Shown one piece after another: positions 10,706 to 20,083 of a stretch of 64,000 bases of DNA. A program made the translations under genes and the position numbers. The notes beneath the pieces are model-generated. The model was not told the origin of the DNA, searched no databases, and saw only the letters and a list, made by a program, of their open reading frames with translations. The stretch is from assembly GCA_031761405.1 (NCBI GenBank), contig JASEVX010000005.1, positions 30,925,127 through 30,989,126 of the forward strand, written 5' to 3'. This DNA comes from Serripes groenlandicus. Lineage: Eukaryota > Mollusca > Bivalvia > Cardiida > Cardiidae. Within the stretch, counting starts at the first letter, position 1, and each line of letters begins with the position of its first letter.

Positions 10706-11173
10706 TCAAGGCGATTTCTGAATTCAGGATTCCAATGATTGAAGGGTCTATAGAAGATAGCTATACCCATAATCCAATTTTGTACAATTTTGTACAACAC
10801 TACTACAATATTGAATTATCTTTTCAAGGCTACAGTCAGGGGAAATTTTCAACCAATGTCTGGCAGCTTTTTATATTACTTTTCTATAACAGGTTCTTTG
10901 CCCAGTAAGATTATATGGCTACCTTAGTAACAATTTCATGTTTTTATTCAGAAACTGAATTATATATGTAGAATTACCTCTTTGAAAACATTTGAAGACA
11001 ATTTTATTTGTTGAATTGTAAAAGAACACTTGGACCACCTTGGTATAACAGTTCCTTAACTAGTACGTTAACAAAGTATTTCTATAATTGACCTAGTGAC
11101 CTACTTTTTACCCCGTAAAGATCAGATTTAAAATGTGGCCGATAATGTGTTAACAAAGTTTTTCTTAACTTTG
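10706..11173. other. Mostly unassigned; fragment of a D-type HINE core
   Basis: Most of the stretch is unremarkable. Around 11030-11160, TTGACCTAGTGACCTAC and AATGTGGCC with GTGTTAACAAAG resemble units of the element at 52762-53296, suggesting an old fragment. Confidence 0.4.
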
Positions 11174-11404
11174 ACTAAACCCTTTCCCTCATACGACAAT
11201 TCTGCAGCAGACGACTTTGAACGTATTTTGTCAAAATATAGAAAATTTCCATAATTGAATGGGTAACCTATGACAAAAAGTGGAAAACATTGTGGCAAAA
11301 GGAGAAATTGCACGTTTTGTGCAATTTCTTCTTTTGTCACTATGTTTTCAAAACGTCGTCTGCTGCAGAGGCGTCAGAAAGCGTTTATATGAGGGAAAGG
11401 GTTA
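11174..11404 (+). mobile_element. TTAA MITE, full length, GCAC-apex subfamily
   Basis: Intact TIRs, apex GCACGTTTTGTGC, diagnostic GACAAAAAGTGG and GAACGTATTTTGTC. The left TTAA has changed to CTAA. Confidence 0.9.
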
Positions 11405-11690
11405 AATGTGGCCTGAAGAGTTGTGTTATAAACCATGATATACAGTACATATATAATATAAGTTCAAGTGGAAAAATATCTGGTGTTTTTCGGGTAATCT
11501 TAGTGAAACTTGCTGTCTCACATTTCCCTAAGATGGTAAACATTTCCACACATGACACATTTAATCATAACCATCCATCGCATCCGACCATGCCTAGGAT
11601 ATGGCTCAAGACTGACAGACGGAAGGACAGACAATGATGCTAAACCAATATCCCATCTGCCTTTAGATGGGGATAATAACGGAAAGTTAT
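11405..11690 (+). mobile_element. HINE-like 3' tail fragment
   Basis: A short GACAGACGGAAGGACAGAC microsatellite is followed by a hairpin at 11649-11675 (TATCCCATCT against AGATGGGGATA, one bulge) and ATAATAAC. This is the 3' end plan of the pearl/HINE-like elements, but no tandem core is evident to the left. Confidence 0.5.
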
Positions 11691-11811
11691 CTTAGTCTGA
11701 AATACAACAAAGGCAGACCAACAACCACCTGTTGTCAAAGCATTGGTTATAACACCTACATCACAGGTCCTATATCGGGGAAAATGGACAGAGTTGTAAC
11801 CTTTAACCATT

Positions 11812-12058
11812 AGAACTGCCTTGGTTGTGTAGAGGTAGAGCGTTCACCTCGGATGCAGGAGGTCACAGATTTGATCCCCGGCCCGGTCATACCAAAGACT
11901 TTAAAAATGGTAGTAATGGCTGCCCTCCTTGGAGCTCAGAGTTGTGGAGTTAGCATTTCGACTGACTGACGTGTGTCAGGATAAATGGACCAGTAGTACT
12001 GATAACTTACCCAGGAAACGCCGTAATGTTGAAAGCTGCATAAAACACCAAACACTCA
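11812..12058 (+). mobile_element. tRNA-derived SINE, family 2
   Basis: Head TGTAGAGGTAGAGCGTTCA (A-box-like) and CAGATTTGATCCCCGGCCC (B-box-like), then a body with GGATAAATGGACCAG and a 3' end CATAAAACACCAAACAC. Reverse-oriented fragments occur at 21918 and 41027. Confidence 0.75.
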
Positions 12059-12368
12059 ACCTTTAACCATTTACCTGATATTATATTTTATCAGGTGTTG
12101 AAATTGATATTCCGCAGGTAGTTTGAAAGCAGATGACAAAAATATAATATCTGTTGAATAGTTAATGATGCTTTTTACCATCACAGTTTGTGTAAGCATG
12201 ATAGGGCTTATCAGTAAATAAATGCTGTGTGTTCTTTTGTACAAACATTACTACAGCTGTTGACATGCAAAGCTGTGTCTGGTAAAAGAGAACTTCAACG
12301 TATGTCACTATATCATCACATCAACTCGTTGCTTGATATAGATGAAATATATTGCCAGACAATTATTT
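12059..12368. other. No recognisable feature
   Basis: AT-rich spacer without repeat or coding signal that I can support. Confidence 0.5.
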
Positions 12369-12590
12369 AACCCCCCTTTCCCACCTACAACAACTCTGCG
12401 GCAAACAACTTTGAAAACACAACCGAAATCTTTTGGAAACTCGCTTTAAATCAAAATACATGTACAATAATTGGATAGAGTTGAAAACATGGTGACAAAA
12501 GGCCATATTGCTCGTTTTGTCACCATGTTTTCAAAAAGCTGTCTGCTGCAGAGGCGCCAGAAAGTGTTTATATGAGGAAAAGGGTTAAAA
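12369..12590 (+). mobile_element. TTAA MITE, moderately diverged
   Basis: TTTCCCACCTACAACAACTC at the left, CTGTCTGCTGCAGAGGCG and GAGGAAAAGGGTTAA at the right. The palindrome is partly lost (GCTCGTTTTGTCACC). Confidence 0.7.
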
Positions 12591-12719
12591 TATTTTTGAA
12601 CAATTAAGAGCTTACAAATTATACCTCCACAATCACAAAGTGGTAATCATCATAGCGTAAATGCAAGAAATGTGAGTGTTCAGCACAGAGCATTAGTATG
12701 AGGCTGTGAATCTACTAAT

Positions 12720-13095
12720 GCAACCCTTCCCCACATAGATACATACAACCTGCAGCAGACGACATTGCGTAAAAACATCTTGACAAAATATTTTCAATAT
12801 CTCTGTAAATCAAAGTTTTATGATCTAAAAGAGTTGAGAACATTTCAACAAAACGAGACATTGCTTCTTTTCAAAAGTTTTGTGCTTCATAGGCGTCAGA
12901 ATGCGTGAGTTGACTTCTTTGAAATTATCAGATGACAAAACTGCATTTTCTAGAAAATATGACATAAAGTAATATCTTTAAAACAATGTGGAAAACAACA
13001 GAAATTGTTTATTTTCGCAATTTCTCCTTTTCTAAAGTCTTTCAGAGGTTGTGTTATTCAGAGACGTTTTAAATTTTACTGAAATGGTTAAAGCA
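12720..13095. mobile_element. Diverged TTAA MITE remnants
   Basis: CCTGCAGCAGACGACATTG, GAGACATTGCTTC, GAAATTGTTTATTTTCGCAATTTC and TGAAATGGTTAA mark at least two degraded copies. Confidence 0.5.
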
Positions 13096-13253
13096 ACACA
13101 GATATAATTTGTTATAGTGTGCTTTTTAAGTCATCCATTTTCAACAATATTTCAGTTATATCACCGCAATAGAACACAATGTTATAAGAATTATCCCTGG
13201 CTTACAAACTTGAACAATAGGGCTAGGAAAATTTACATTGCCCTGAAGAGTAA

Positions 13254-13350
13254 ATTCATCATTAGTCGCCGGGCAGAAGCCCGCGACTTCTTTTTTTAAT
13301 AGCTTTTCGGAAATCACATGGGAGGGTGGCTTATTATTAGAAAGAAACAA
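13254..13350. repeat. Dispersed repeat R, copy 1
   Basis: ATTAGTCGCCGGGCAGAAGC to GGGAGGGTGGCTTATTATTAG recurs with changes at 41950-42035. It contains a short inverted repeat (GTCG.CGGGC / GCCCGCGAC). Confidence 0.65.
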
Positions 13351-13607
13351 ATCTAGATGATTTGAACATATTACAATTGTGGTTGTTTACGAACACCAAT
13401 AAATGACACATCTAAAATGAAATAAATATTCCGATTTTTTAATGTTTGCAGTTTTTTTTATTTCACTCGCATTTAAGTTTTTTGTCTTATTTACGAAGAC
13501 AAAAGTGGTCCCTTCAAGACGTGAACCAACACCCCCTAATGCAGACTCTTATGTGTCATCATTGAGGTCAATTTCGGATTCTCCTTTTAATAGCAATTTT
13601 AACTTAC

Positions 13608-13752
13608 TAAATGTTGTTTTCATGTTCAAAGAGATGTCTTGATTTGTGTAGAATTCATTTAATAATGTTAATCCATGAATATCTAAAGTAGGAACTGTTT
13701 CTAAGCTAAATATAGACCCTATTCTGTTGTGTAGTTTCGTGACCTTTAACAT
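13608..13752 (-). CDS. Candidate first coding exon, product unknown
   Basis: The frame opens with ATG at 13752-13750 (MLKVTKLHNRIGSIF...) and reaches an in-frame GTAAGT donor at 13607-13602 after 48 codons plus one base. Without splicing it would end at TAA 13551-13549 as a 67-residue protein. Composition (ETVPTLDIHGLTLLNEFY) looks protein-like and the segment is not a repeat in this window. A consensus NRF-1 site lies 8 bp upstream of the ATG, as in promoters of many housekeeping genes. The context around the ATG is weak (T at -3). I do not recognise the family and no second exon was found. It could be a small intronless gene, a first exon or a relic. Confidence 0.35.
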
Positions 13753-13759
13753 CGATTTT

Positions 13760-13771
13760 CGCGCATGCGCA
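13760..13771. promoter_or_regulatory. Consensus NRF-1 binding site
   Basis: CGCGCATGCGCA fits YGCGCAYGCGCR exactly, inside otherwise AT-rich DNA. It lies between the minus-strand ATG at 13752 and a plus-strand ATG at 13779 that opens a 43-codon frame, so it could be a bidirectional promoter. Binding is inferred from the motif only. Confidence 0.45.
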
Positions 13772-14320
13772 TTTCGATATGAAAAAGCGAGTGATATTAT
13801 TTTATTTTAGACAAGTACAAGACGAATGTTTGACGCAAAGCGTCAAAGAGAAGCCGCAATATTTCGTTGTACATGTAGAAATAAGAAAAAAAGAACATTT
13901 TTAAATCCACAAACAATAGAACAATTTAAACTGTAGACGGTAATGCTGATATATTTCTCCTTTTGAAGACTTTTGTTTTCTTCAAATTACCTCCCTTTAA
14001 AGCAATACCAGGATATTTACCTTGTGATTCGAATAAGATTGACAAACATTGAAATTATATGAATGAATACTATTATTTAAATAAGTAACAACAGCAAAAT
14101 TAAATTTAAGCCAGATAAATGTGTACACATTTCGTTAATTTTTTATAGATACCCTAATGTATAGGTATGTATATAAAATTTATAAGCAAATGTTTTCATT
14201 ACTACGTTCCTAATGTTTGAATAGACTAAGGAAAGTCAAGAATACATAAATAAATCAATGCAGTCTTTTCCGGCGACATTGATGCCTTGCATCAACTTTC
14301 TCTTGTTACTATATATATCA
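13772..14320. other. AT-rich stretch with a short plus-strand frame and one hairpin
   Basis: An ATG at 13779 opens 43 codons (MKKRVILFYFRQVQ...) to a TAA at 13902. A hairpin TTGACGC-AAA-GCGTCAA lies at about 13830-13846. The rest is AT-rich with nothing recognised. Confidence 0.3.
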
Positions 14321-14324
14321 CAAG

Positions 14325-14466
14325 TGGGTATCAAAATAAGCAATTGCTCCTTTTGCCTCAATATTTTTAAATTTATATTCAACAATTGAACCTTTCTTTT
14401 ATAGAGTGATTCCATATTTTCAAAAAGTCATCTTCTGCAGATTTGTTGTATGTGGGAAAGGTTTAA
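14325..14466. mobile_element. TTAA MITE, left part missing
   Basis: AAGCAATTGCTCCTTTTGCC, CATCTTCTGCAGATTTGTTG and TATGTGGGAAAGGTTTAA. It ends at the TTAA that opens the next copy. Confidence 0.65.
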
Positions 14467-14692
14467 CCCTTTTCCACATACAACAAATCTGCAGAAGACG
14501 ACTTTGAACATATTTCGTCAAAAAATAGAAAATCTCTATAATTGAATAGATAACCTATGACTTAAAGTGGGAAACATTGTGACAAAAGGAGAAATTGATA
14601 TTTTTGAGCAATTTCTTCTTTTGTCCCTATGATTCCAAAAAGCCGTCTGCTGCAGAGGCATCAGAAAGCTTCTATATGAGGGAAAGGGTTAA
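14463..14692 (+). mobile_element. TTAA MITE, full length
   Basis: 230 bp with intact TTAA on both sides, sharing the left one with the preceding copy. The left TIR is of the CACATACAAC type and the right of the TATGAGGG type. Confidence 0.85.
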
Positions 14693-14976
14693 GAGATTTA
14701 TGAGGCCTTTATAATTGACTTGAATGACCTTGCAGGCAGTTGCTGACATGTGGATTTGATTCTCCACTGATAATTCTGTCAACATTTTTTTTTCTCCCTA
14801 AAACAATAGCTTAATATTTCCTGCATCGAAACAATTTTCGAGGCAAAAACAAATCATACAAATAGTAGCTTCAATGATAGTGGCAGATGACTCCAGTTAA
14901 AATTTAACCCTTTCCCACATGCAGACACTAAGTTCTGACACATCTGCACAAGCCAACTTTTGAAAACATTATAGCA

Positions 14977-15190
14977 TTAACCCTTTCCTGCAGCAGACGA
15001 CATTAACATATTTTGTCAAAAATTAGAAAATCTCTATAATTGAATGGATAACCTATGACTGAAAGTGGAAAACATTGTGTCAAAAGGAGAAATTGATCGT
15101 ATTGAGCATTTTCTTCTTTTGTCACTATGTTTTCTATAAGCTGTCCGCTGCAAGGGCGTCATAAAGCGTCTGTATGAGGGAAAGGGTTAA
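14977..15190 (+). mobile_element. TTAA MITE nested in an older copy
   Basis: TTAA on both sides and an intact right TIR. The left TIR is shortened by a deletion that joins CCCTTTC to CTGCAGCAGACGAC. Confidence 0.85.
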
Positions 15191-15218
15191 AGAAGTATTT
15201 TGTCCTTTTGCCACATGT

Positions 15219-15498
15219 CAAGCCCTGGTAGCTCAGATGGTAGCGACGCGGGCTGATAATCTAGAGGTTGCGAGTTTGAATTCAAGCTCGACCAACGTTC
15301 TTCTAGACGTTTGACAAAAGTCAGTTGTGACATTAGCGTCATTCTTCTTTCAACAATGAGCTAACAGTCTATGTGGATAAGCAGCCAGTTGCTTGGAAAG
15401 TATGTTGTGTTGAGTACTGGTGTGAGAAAGCTAGGAAACACAATCATGATATGACTGAAACATTGTTGAAAACTGCGTTAAGACCCAATCAATCAATC
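15219..15498 (+). mobile_element. tRNA-derived SINE, family 1
   Basis: AGCCCTGGTAGCTCAGATGG with GGTTGCGAGTTTGAATTC (A- and B-box-like), body GTTGTGTTGAGTACTGGTG, and tail GACCCAATCAATCAATC. It sits inside an old MITE. Confidence 0.88.
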
Positions 15499-15874
15499 CT
15501 GATGCCAAAATATTTCCAACTCAATTCAATAAAAGACTTTCAAGTACGAGCCAAGATGTTTTTAAAGTAGCAGGTCTGCTGAAGAATTGTTGTTTGTCGG
15601 AAAGTTTTTTTTCCAAAATACAACTATACAGCTGCAGATGACATCTACCCAATAATATGGGAAAGGGTTAAGATCATGGGAAAATAATTGATAATAGAGT
15701 TAACATGTTCGGTCATCAAATTGTTGTATATTTCATTATCAAATGATCACGCATCAATTGATATTCGCCTAGGCATGCATGTGTCTATTGTTTATCATTT
15801 ATTTGTGGGAGTCATTGTTCAAGCGCACCATCATCAATTGATAAGTTGTACCAGCTCAAATCCTGATACATGTA

Positions 15875-16051
15875 TTAACCCTTTCCCTTATAAGACAATT
15901 TTGAATGGATAACCTATGACTAAAATTGGAAAACATTGTGGCAAAAGGAGAAGTTGCTCGTTCTGAGCAATTTCTTCTTTTGTCACTATGTTTTCAAAAA
16001 GTCGTCTGCTGTAGAGGCGTCAGAAAGCATCTATATGAGGGAAAGGGTTAA
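15875..16051 (+). mobile_element. TTAA MITE with internal deletion
   Basis: TTAA to TTAA in 177 bp. The segment from the subterminal CTGCAG motif to TTGAATGGATAACC is deleted. The right half is intact, apex GCTCGTTCTGAGC. Confidence 0.85.
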
Positions 16052-16059
16052 GCCATTTT

Positions 16060-16290
16060 CTTTTAACCCTTTAAGCATTCACAATGTTATATGCTTTGAA
16101 AACATCTGAGGGCTAAAAATACAACTTCTGGAAAATTTATAATTTTGTAACAGAGATAACGACATATCGTAAGAAAAAGGATAACATTGTTTATTTGAAC
16201 AATTTTCTCCTTTTCCTACAATGTTAAGAAAAAAGTTGCTGCAAAGGCATCAAAAGTTGCCTGTATCAGGGAGAGGTTAAAATAACAGAA
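16060..16290. mobile_element. Diverged TTAA MITE
   Basis: TTAACCCTTTAAGCATTCAC, GTTGCTGCAAAGGCATC and CAGGGAGAGGTTAA. The palindrome survives only as GTTTATTTGAACAATTTTC. Confidence 0.55.
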
Positions 16291-16644
16291 GGGAAAAGGA
16301 GAATTGAGGTTAGTTTGGGTAAACTTCATTACACTTTCCCAATCAGACCCAATTTGACTGCATTACACTTTATCAAAGGCAGACTATTTTTGATCGATTA
16401 CTAAAATGATCATAGAACTTTCATTTCATTAATAGCGATTTTTCATATCCCTAGCCAAGATGTTTTCAAAGATATCTGCTGCAAATTCGTTGTACATGGG
16501 AGATAGATAATTGGGTTTGAGATATGTTCATATATCCTGACATGCACCCATTAATTACCAATTTTGACTGTTTGATATAAGTATCATTTTCAAAAGACAA
16601 AGGACTCCTACGTCAATGATACAAATATAGTCATTAACTCATCA
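16291..16644. other. Mostly unassigned
   Basis: One decayed MITE end near 16460-16510 (CTGCTGCAAATTCGTTG, ACATGGGAGATAG). The remainder shows nothing I can support. Confidence 0.4.
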
Positions 16645-17062
16645 TTAATCATTTCCCACATACAACAAATCTGTAGCAGAAGAATTTGAAAAAAACATCT
16701 TTTTAACAAGAAACCGCTGAAGACGGTAAGGCCAGATTGTCGGCAATTTGACCTTGAAAATCGACAAACCAAAGTCAAGGTCAAAGTAACCATAGAAATC
16801 AATAGAACTTGTTACTGGTTACCTTCAGGCAAAGTTTCAAGTTTGTAACCCTTTCCAGTGCCGAGATTTTGCCTCAACCTGAAACTTTAACCAAAATGTT
16901 GATAGACAGACAGACAGACGGACGGACAGACGGACGGACATCGCCAATCAATAGACCGGAATTGCTAGAGCAATCCGGTCAAAAATGTGAAAAAACTCCA
17001 TAAATGATTGTTTAATTATTAAATAGAGTTGAACACATTGTGACAAATGGTGAAATTGCTCA
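16645..17062 (+). mobile_element. Old TTAA MITE interrupted by HINE-like element B1
   Basis: The left part (TTTCCCACATACAACAAATC to AAAAACATC) and right part (AAAAATGTGAAAAAACTCC to GTGAAATTGCTCATCC) are contiguous in MITE copies elsewhere. The gap is the HINE-like element 16705-16985. The right end runs into the sequence preceding the 83-bp array. Confidence 0.65.
16705..16985 (+). mobile_element. HINE/pearl-like element B1
   Basis: Starts AACAAGAAACCGCTGAAGAC with a 5' hairpin ACCG-CTGAAGA-CGGT. The core contains CAAAGTCAAGGTCAAAGTAA. A GACAGACGGACGG microsatellite runs to about 16940. The 3' hairpin at 16954-16980 has arms GACCGGA(A)TTGC and GCAATCCGGTC. One core unit only. A second copy is at 29811-30054. 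Confidence 0.75.
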
Positions 17063-17202
17063 TCCAGAAATCAGTATCAAATGTTGAAGGAGACGTATTA
17101 AGTAAGCAACTTTGTTGTAAAGTAAGCAACTTTGTCGGATAAAAAACAAAGAGCTTGATTTGAATTATGTCCTCTTTTTTCCTCGGAATCTTTTCAAATA
17201 TC

Positions 17203-18350
17203 ATCTATTTTCATAGGTAAGTCTCAGGTATGTTATTGACTTACTTTGTACAAAGATTGGTTCTTTGAGTATGTTTTTTAAAGTCGTCTAATTTCATAGA
17301 TAATTATCAGGTATGAAATTGACTTACTTTGTACAAACCTTGGTTCTTTGAGCATGTTTTCAAATGTCATCTATTTTCATAGGTAAATCTTAGGTATGTT
17401 ATTGACTTACTTTGCAACAATATTGGCTCTTTGTGTATGTTTTCAATTATCTTCTATTTTCATAGGTAAATCTTAGGTATGAAATTGACTTGTTTTGCAA
17501 ACAGATTGGCTCTTTGAGTATGTTTTCAAATATCATCTATTTTCATAGGTAAACCTCAGGTATGTAATTGACTTACTCTGTACAAAGATTGGTTCTTTAA
17601 GTATGTTTTCAAATATCATCTATTTTCATAGGTCAATCTCAGGTATGTAATTGACTTACTCTGTACAAAGATTGGTTCTTTGAGTATGTTTTCAAATATC
17701 ATCTATTTCATAGGTAAATCTCAGGTATGTAATTGACTTACTCTGTACAAAGATTGGCTTTTGAGAATGTTTTCAAATATTATCTATTTCATAGGTAAAT
17801 CTCAGGTATGTAATTGACTTACTCTGTACAAAGATTAGCTCTTTGAGTATGTTTTCAAATATTATCTATTTCATAGGTAAATCTCAGGTATGTAATTGAC
17901 TTACTTTGTACAAAGATTGGTTCTTTGAGAATGTTTTCAAATATCATCTATTTCATAAGTAAATCTCAGGTATGTAATTGACTTACTTTGTACAAAGATT
18001 GGTTCTTTGAGTATGTTTTCAAATATCATCTATTTTCATAAGTAAATCTCAGGTATGTAATTGACTTACTTTGCACAAAGATTGGGTATTTAAGTATGTT
18101 TTCAAATATCATCTATTTTCATAGGTAGTTAATCTCAGGCATGTAATTGAATTACTTTGCAAAAAGATTAGCTCTTTGAGTATGTTTTCAAATAACATCT
18201 ATTTTCATAGGTTAATCTCAGGTATGTAATTGACTTACTCTGTTCAAAGATTGGTTCTTTGAGTATGTTTTCAAATATCATCTATTTTCATAGGTAAATC
18301 TCAGATATATAATTGACTTACTTTGTACAAAGATTGGTTCTTTGAGTATG
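17203..18350 (-). repeat. 83-bp tandem array containing the arrestin exon 3' end and splice donor
   Basis: Fourteen units were counted by the start of (T)GACTTACT at 17238, 17321, 17404, 17487, 17570, 17653, 17735, 17815, 17898, 17980, 18063, 18149, 18232 and 18315. Spacing is 80-86 bp, mostly 83. On the minus strand each unit reads ...ATTTGAAAACATACTCAAAG, AACCAATCTTTGTACAAA, then GTAAGTCAATTAC. The last unit (nearest 18350) supplies the final 29 bases of the adjacent arrestin-domain exon and its GTAAGT donor. The other 13 units are extra copies of that junction within the intron. GTAAGT is kept in 12 of 14 units. Confidence 0.9.
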
Positions 18351-18442
18351 ACCCAGCCGTACCCGTAAACAGTATCGCCCACATGGTAGGTTGCGGTAGG
18401 ATTGTTAAAAATTATCTGAAACTTCTCTAGCCTGGACTCCAT
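18322..18442 (-). CDS. First coding exon of an arrestin-domain (ARRDC-like) protein
   Basis: The ATG at 18442-18440 has a strong context (A at -3, G at +4). It opens MESRLEKFQIIFNNP, continues through TYHVGDTVYGYG, and ends LKEPIFVQ, 40 codons plus one base, at a GTAAGT donor (18321-18316). The pattern LxKFxIxFxNPxxxYxxGxxVxGxxxxxLKEPxxVQ matches the first beta strands of the Arrestin_N domain in ARRDC/alpha-arrestins, which act as adaptors linking membrane proteins to NEDD4-type ubiquitin ligases. Upstream the frame is open to 18508, but the family alignment favours the internal ATG. No further arrestin exon was found to the left in this window, so the intron exceeds 17 kb or the gene is broken. 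A MITE lies 53 bp upstream of the ATG. Confidence 0.6.
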
Positions 18443-18494
18443 CCTCCCGCCGCTACATGAACTGGTTCTGAAGAAGAAAAAACATTCATATTCA

Positions 18495-18689
18495 TTAACC
18501 CTTTCCAACGTACATCAAATCTGCAGCAGATGATATTTTGTAAAATCTGAAAACATTTCTATAAATTTAAGTATATTTATTAAATAAAAGTCGCAAAATG
18601 TTGTGGTCGGCAATGTCTTATATTCACTTGCAGCCACAAAGTTGTTAAAAGTTGTCATGAAAATGAGAATGCATGTGGGAAAGGGTTAA
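18495..18689. mobile_element. TTAA MITE upstream of the arrestin exon
   Basis: TTAACCCTTTCCAACGTACATC to GCATGTGGGAAAGGGTTAA, TTAA on both sides. The palindromic middle is decayed. It occupies the likely 5' UTR or promoter of the arrestin-domain gene. Confidence 0.75.
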
Positions 18690-18847
18690 CACCTTCCCTC
18701 ATCCAGGGGCCTTAAATTGATACTATTAAAATAATACTCAAATTTTCCAGACATCACTTAAAATATGATTTTAGGTAGACATTTAAACTGAAAATATTTG
18801 TTTCTATTTCTAATGTTTAGACGGCTTTAATCCTTTCCCTTTCCCAG

Positions 18848-19129
18848 CCGAGTCCCGGTAGCTCAGTTGGTAGCGATGCAGGCTGTCAATCCCGGGGTTT
18901 TGAGTTTGAACCCCATCTTGACCAACATTCTTTCCAACATTTGACAAAAGTCGTAATTGTGATAAGCATCATTCCTCTTCCACAAATGGACTTAAACAGT
19001 CCATGTGGAAAACCATCCAGTTTTTTGGAAAGTATGTTGTGTGGAGTACTGGTATGAGATCTCAAGGTCAGTATATAACTGAAATATTGTTGATAATGGC
19101 ATTAAACCCCAAACAATCAAATCATACAA
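18848..19129 (+). mobile_element. tRNA-derived SINE, family 1, inserted in a MITE
   Basis: CCGAGTCCCGGTAGCTCAG and GGGGTTTTGAGTTTGAACCC head, body with GTTGTGTGGAGTACTGGT, tail AACCCCAAACAATCAAATCA. The left flank CCTTTCCCTTTCCCA and right flank CATACAATAAATCTGCAAC are the two halves of a MITE. Confidence 0.85.
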
Positions 19130-19262
19130 TAAATCTGCAACAGACAATTCTTTGTGTTAAAAACATTGTGGTTTAAGGAGAAATTGCCAGAATTATTTCA
19201 AATGTTGTCTGCTGCAGATGTTTCAAAAAGTGTCTTCATGTGGGGAAAGTTAAAGTCAAATT
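19130..19262. mobile_element. TTAA MITE right part after the SINE
   Basis: ATAAATCTGCAACAGACAATTC, GGAGAAATTGCC, TGTCTGCTGCAGATG and GTGGGGAAAGTTAA complete the MITE interrupted by the SINE at 18848. Confidence 0.6.
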
Positions 19263-19399
19263 CATCTTTACACTTATTAACATATCTAAGTGGCTGCTGT
19301 TAAGTTCAAATACATTTGAAATCATGAGCATATCAATGCATATACCTGATTATACCATTTTAAGATCATTCCCTATTTTGTTTTTTAGTTTTATAGGAA

Positions 19400-19605
19400 T
19401 CTAAGGCCAGTGTCAACAGTCTTGATAAGAGGGAGTGAACAGGTCTTTTCTCCACAATATTTATTTTATTACTCAACCAAATCTTATGTTGCGGGTACTC
19501 AAAAGAACGGTCTCACTGAGACTATTATTTTGAGTACCAGCAACATAAGGTTTGAATGTCAAATAAGGATTTTAGAACTTGAAAAATGCCACTAATCTAA
19601 AGATC
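19400..19605. mobile_element. Type-G foldback MITE
   Basis: GAGGGAGTGAACAGGTCTTT and the central palindrome CTTATGTTGCGGGTACTCAAA against TTTGAGTACCAGCAACATAAG, then AATAAGGATTTTAGAAC. The family has copies at 9986, 25976 and 41668. Confidence 0.75.
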
Positions 19606-19741
19606 TGTTCAATTATATCATGGCAACAGAACACTTATTTACTGTCTCTGAATGAAAACCAGCACCAGGCTAAGAAATGTAAGGGGTAAAACTATTGAGA
19701 AGACAAAGATTTGATATCTTAATAAATATTACTCAGCAATA

Positions 19742-19850
19742 TTAACCCTGTCCCCACATAAAATAAATATGCAGCAGATGACTTTGAAATTATCAAGTCA
19801 AAAATATAGATAATCTCTATAAACTAGATGGTTGTTTTTAGATCCATGGT
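19742..19850. mobile_element. TTAA MITE fragment
   Basis: TTAACCCTGTCCCCACATAAAA, GCAGCAGATGACTTTGAAA and AAAATATAGATAATCTC. Truncated at the right by SINE-related sequence. Confidence 0.6.
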
Positions 19851-19867
19851 CTAGTCGATCCAGTTAG

Positions 19868-20083
19868 TCTTTCTGACCTTTGACAAAAGACATTCTGACA
19901 AGCGTCATTTGTCTTGCACCAATCGGCTAACAGTCAATGTGAAAATGCAGCCAATTGCTTGAAAAGAATGATTCATGGATTACTGGTGTGAAAAAGCCAG
20001 GAAACACATTAGTAGGTGAACAGGCCGCCGTGATGTGACTGAAAAACTGTTGAAAATGACGTTAAACCCCAATCAATCAATCA
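19868..20083 (+). mobile_element. SINE family 1, 5' truncated
   Basis: Contains the body from GACAAAAGACATTCTGAC onward and the tail GTTAAACCCCAATCAATC. The tRNA head is missing. It meets the next SINE tail to tail. Confidence 0.82.

Larger units (their letters stand above)
14907..15640 (-). mobile_element. Old TTAA MITE split by a younger MITE and a SINE
   Basis: Pieces of one copy are separated: TTAACCCTTTCCCACATGCAG to GAAAACATTATAGCA (14907-14976), then GTATTTTGTCCTTTTGCCACATG (15191-15218), then GATGCCAAAATATTTCC to GTCTGCTGAAGAATTGTTG (15499-15603). The gaps hold the MITE at 14977-15190 and the SINE at 15219-15498. The outer copy is therefore the oldest. Confidence 0.65.

Noticed and set aside
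10555..10800. A Val-rich minus-strand frame.
   Set aside because: It is the antisense of the Thr-rich minisatellite.
13117..13299. A 60-codon plus-strand frame.
   Set aside because: Its end lies in dispersed repeat R, and no conserved motif is visible.
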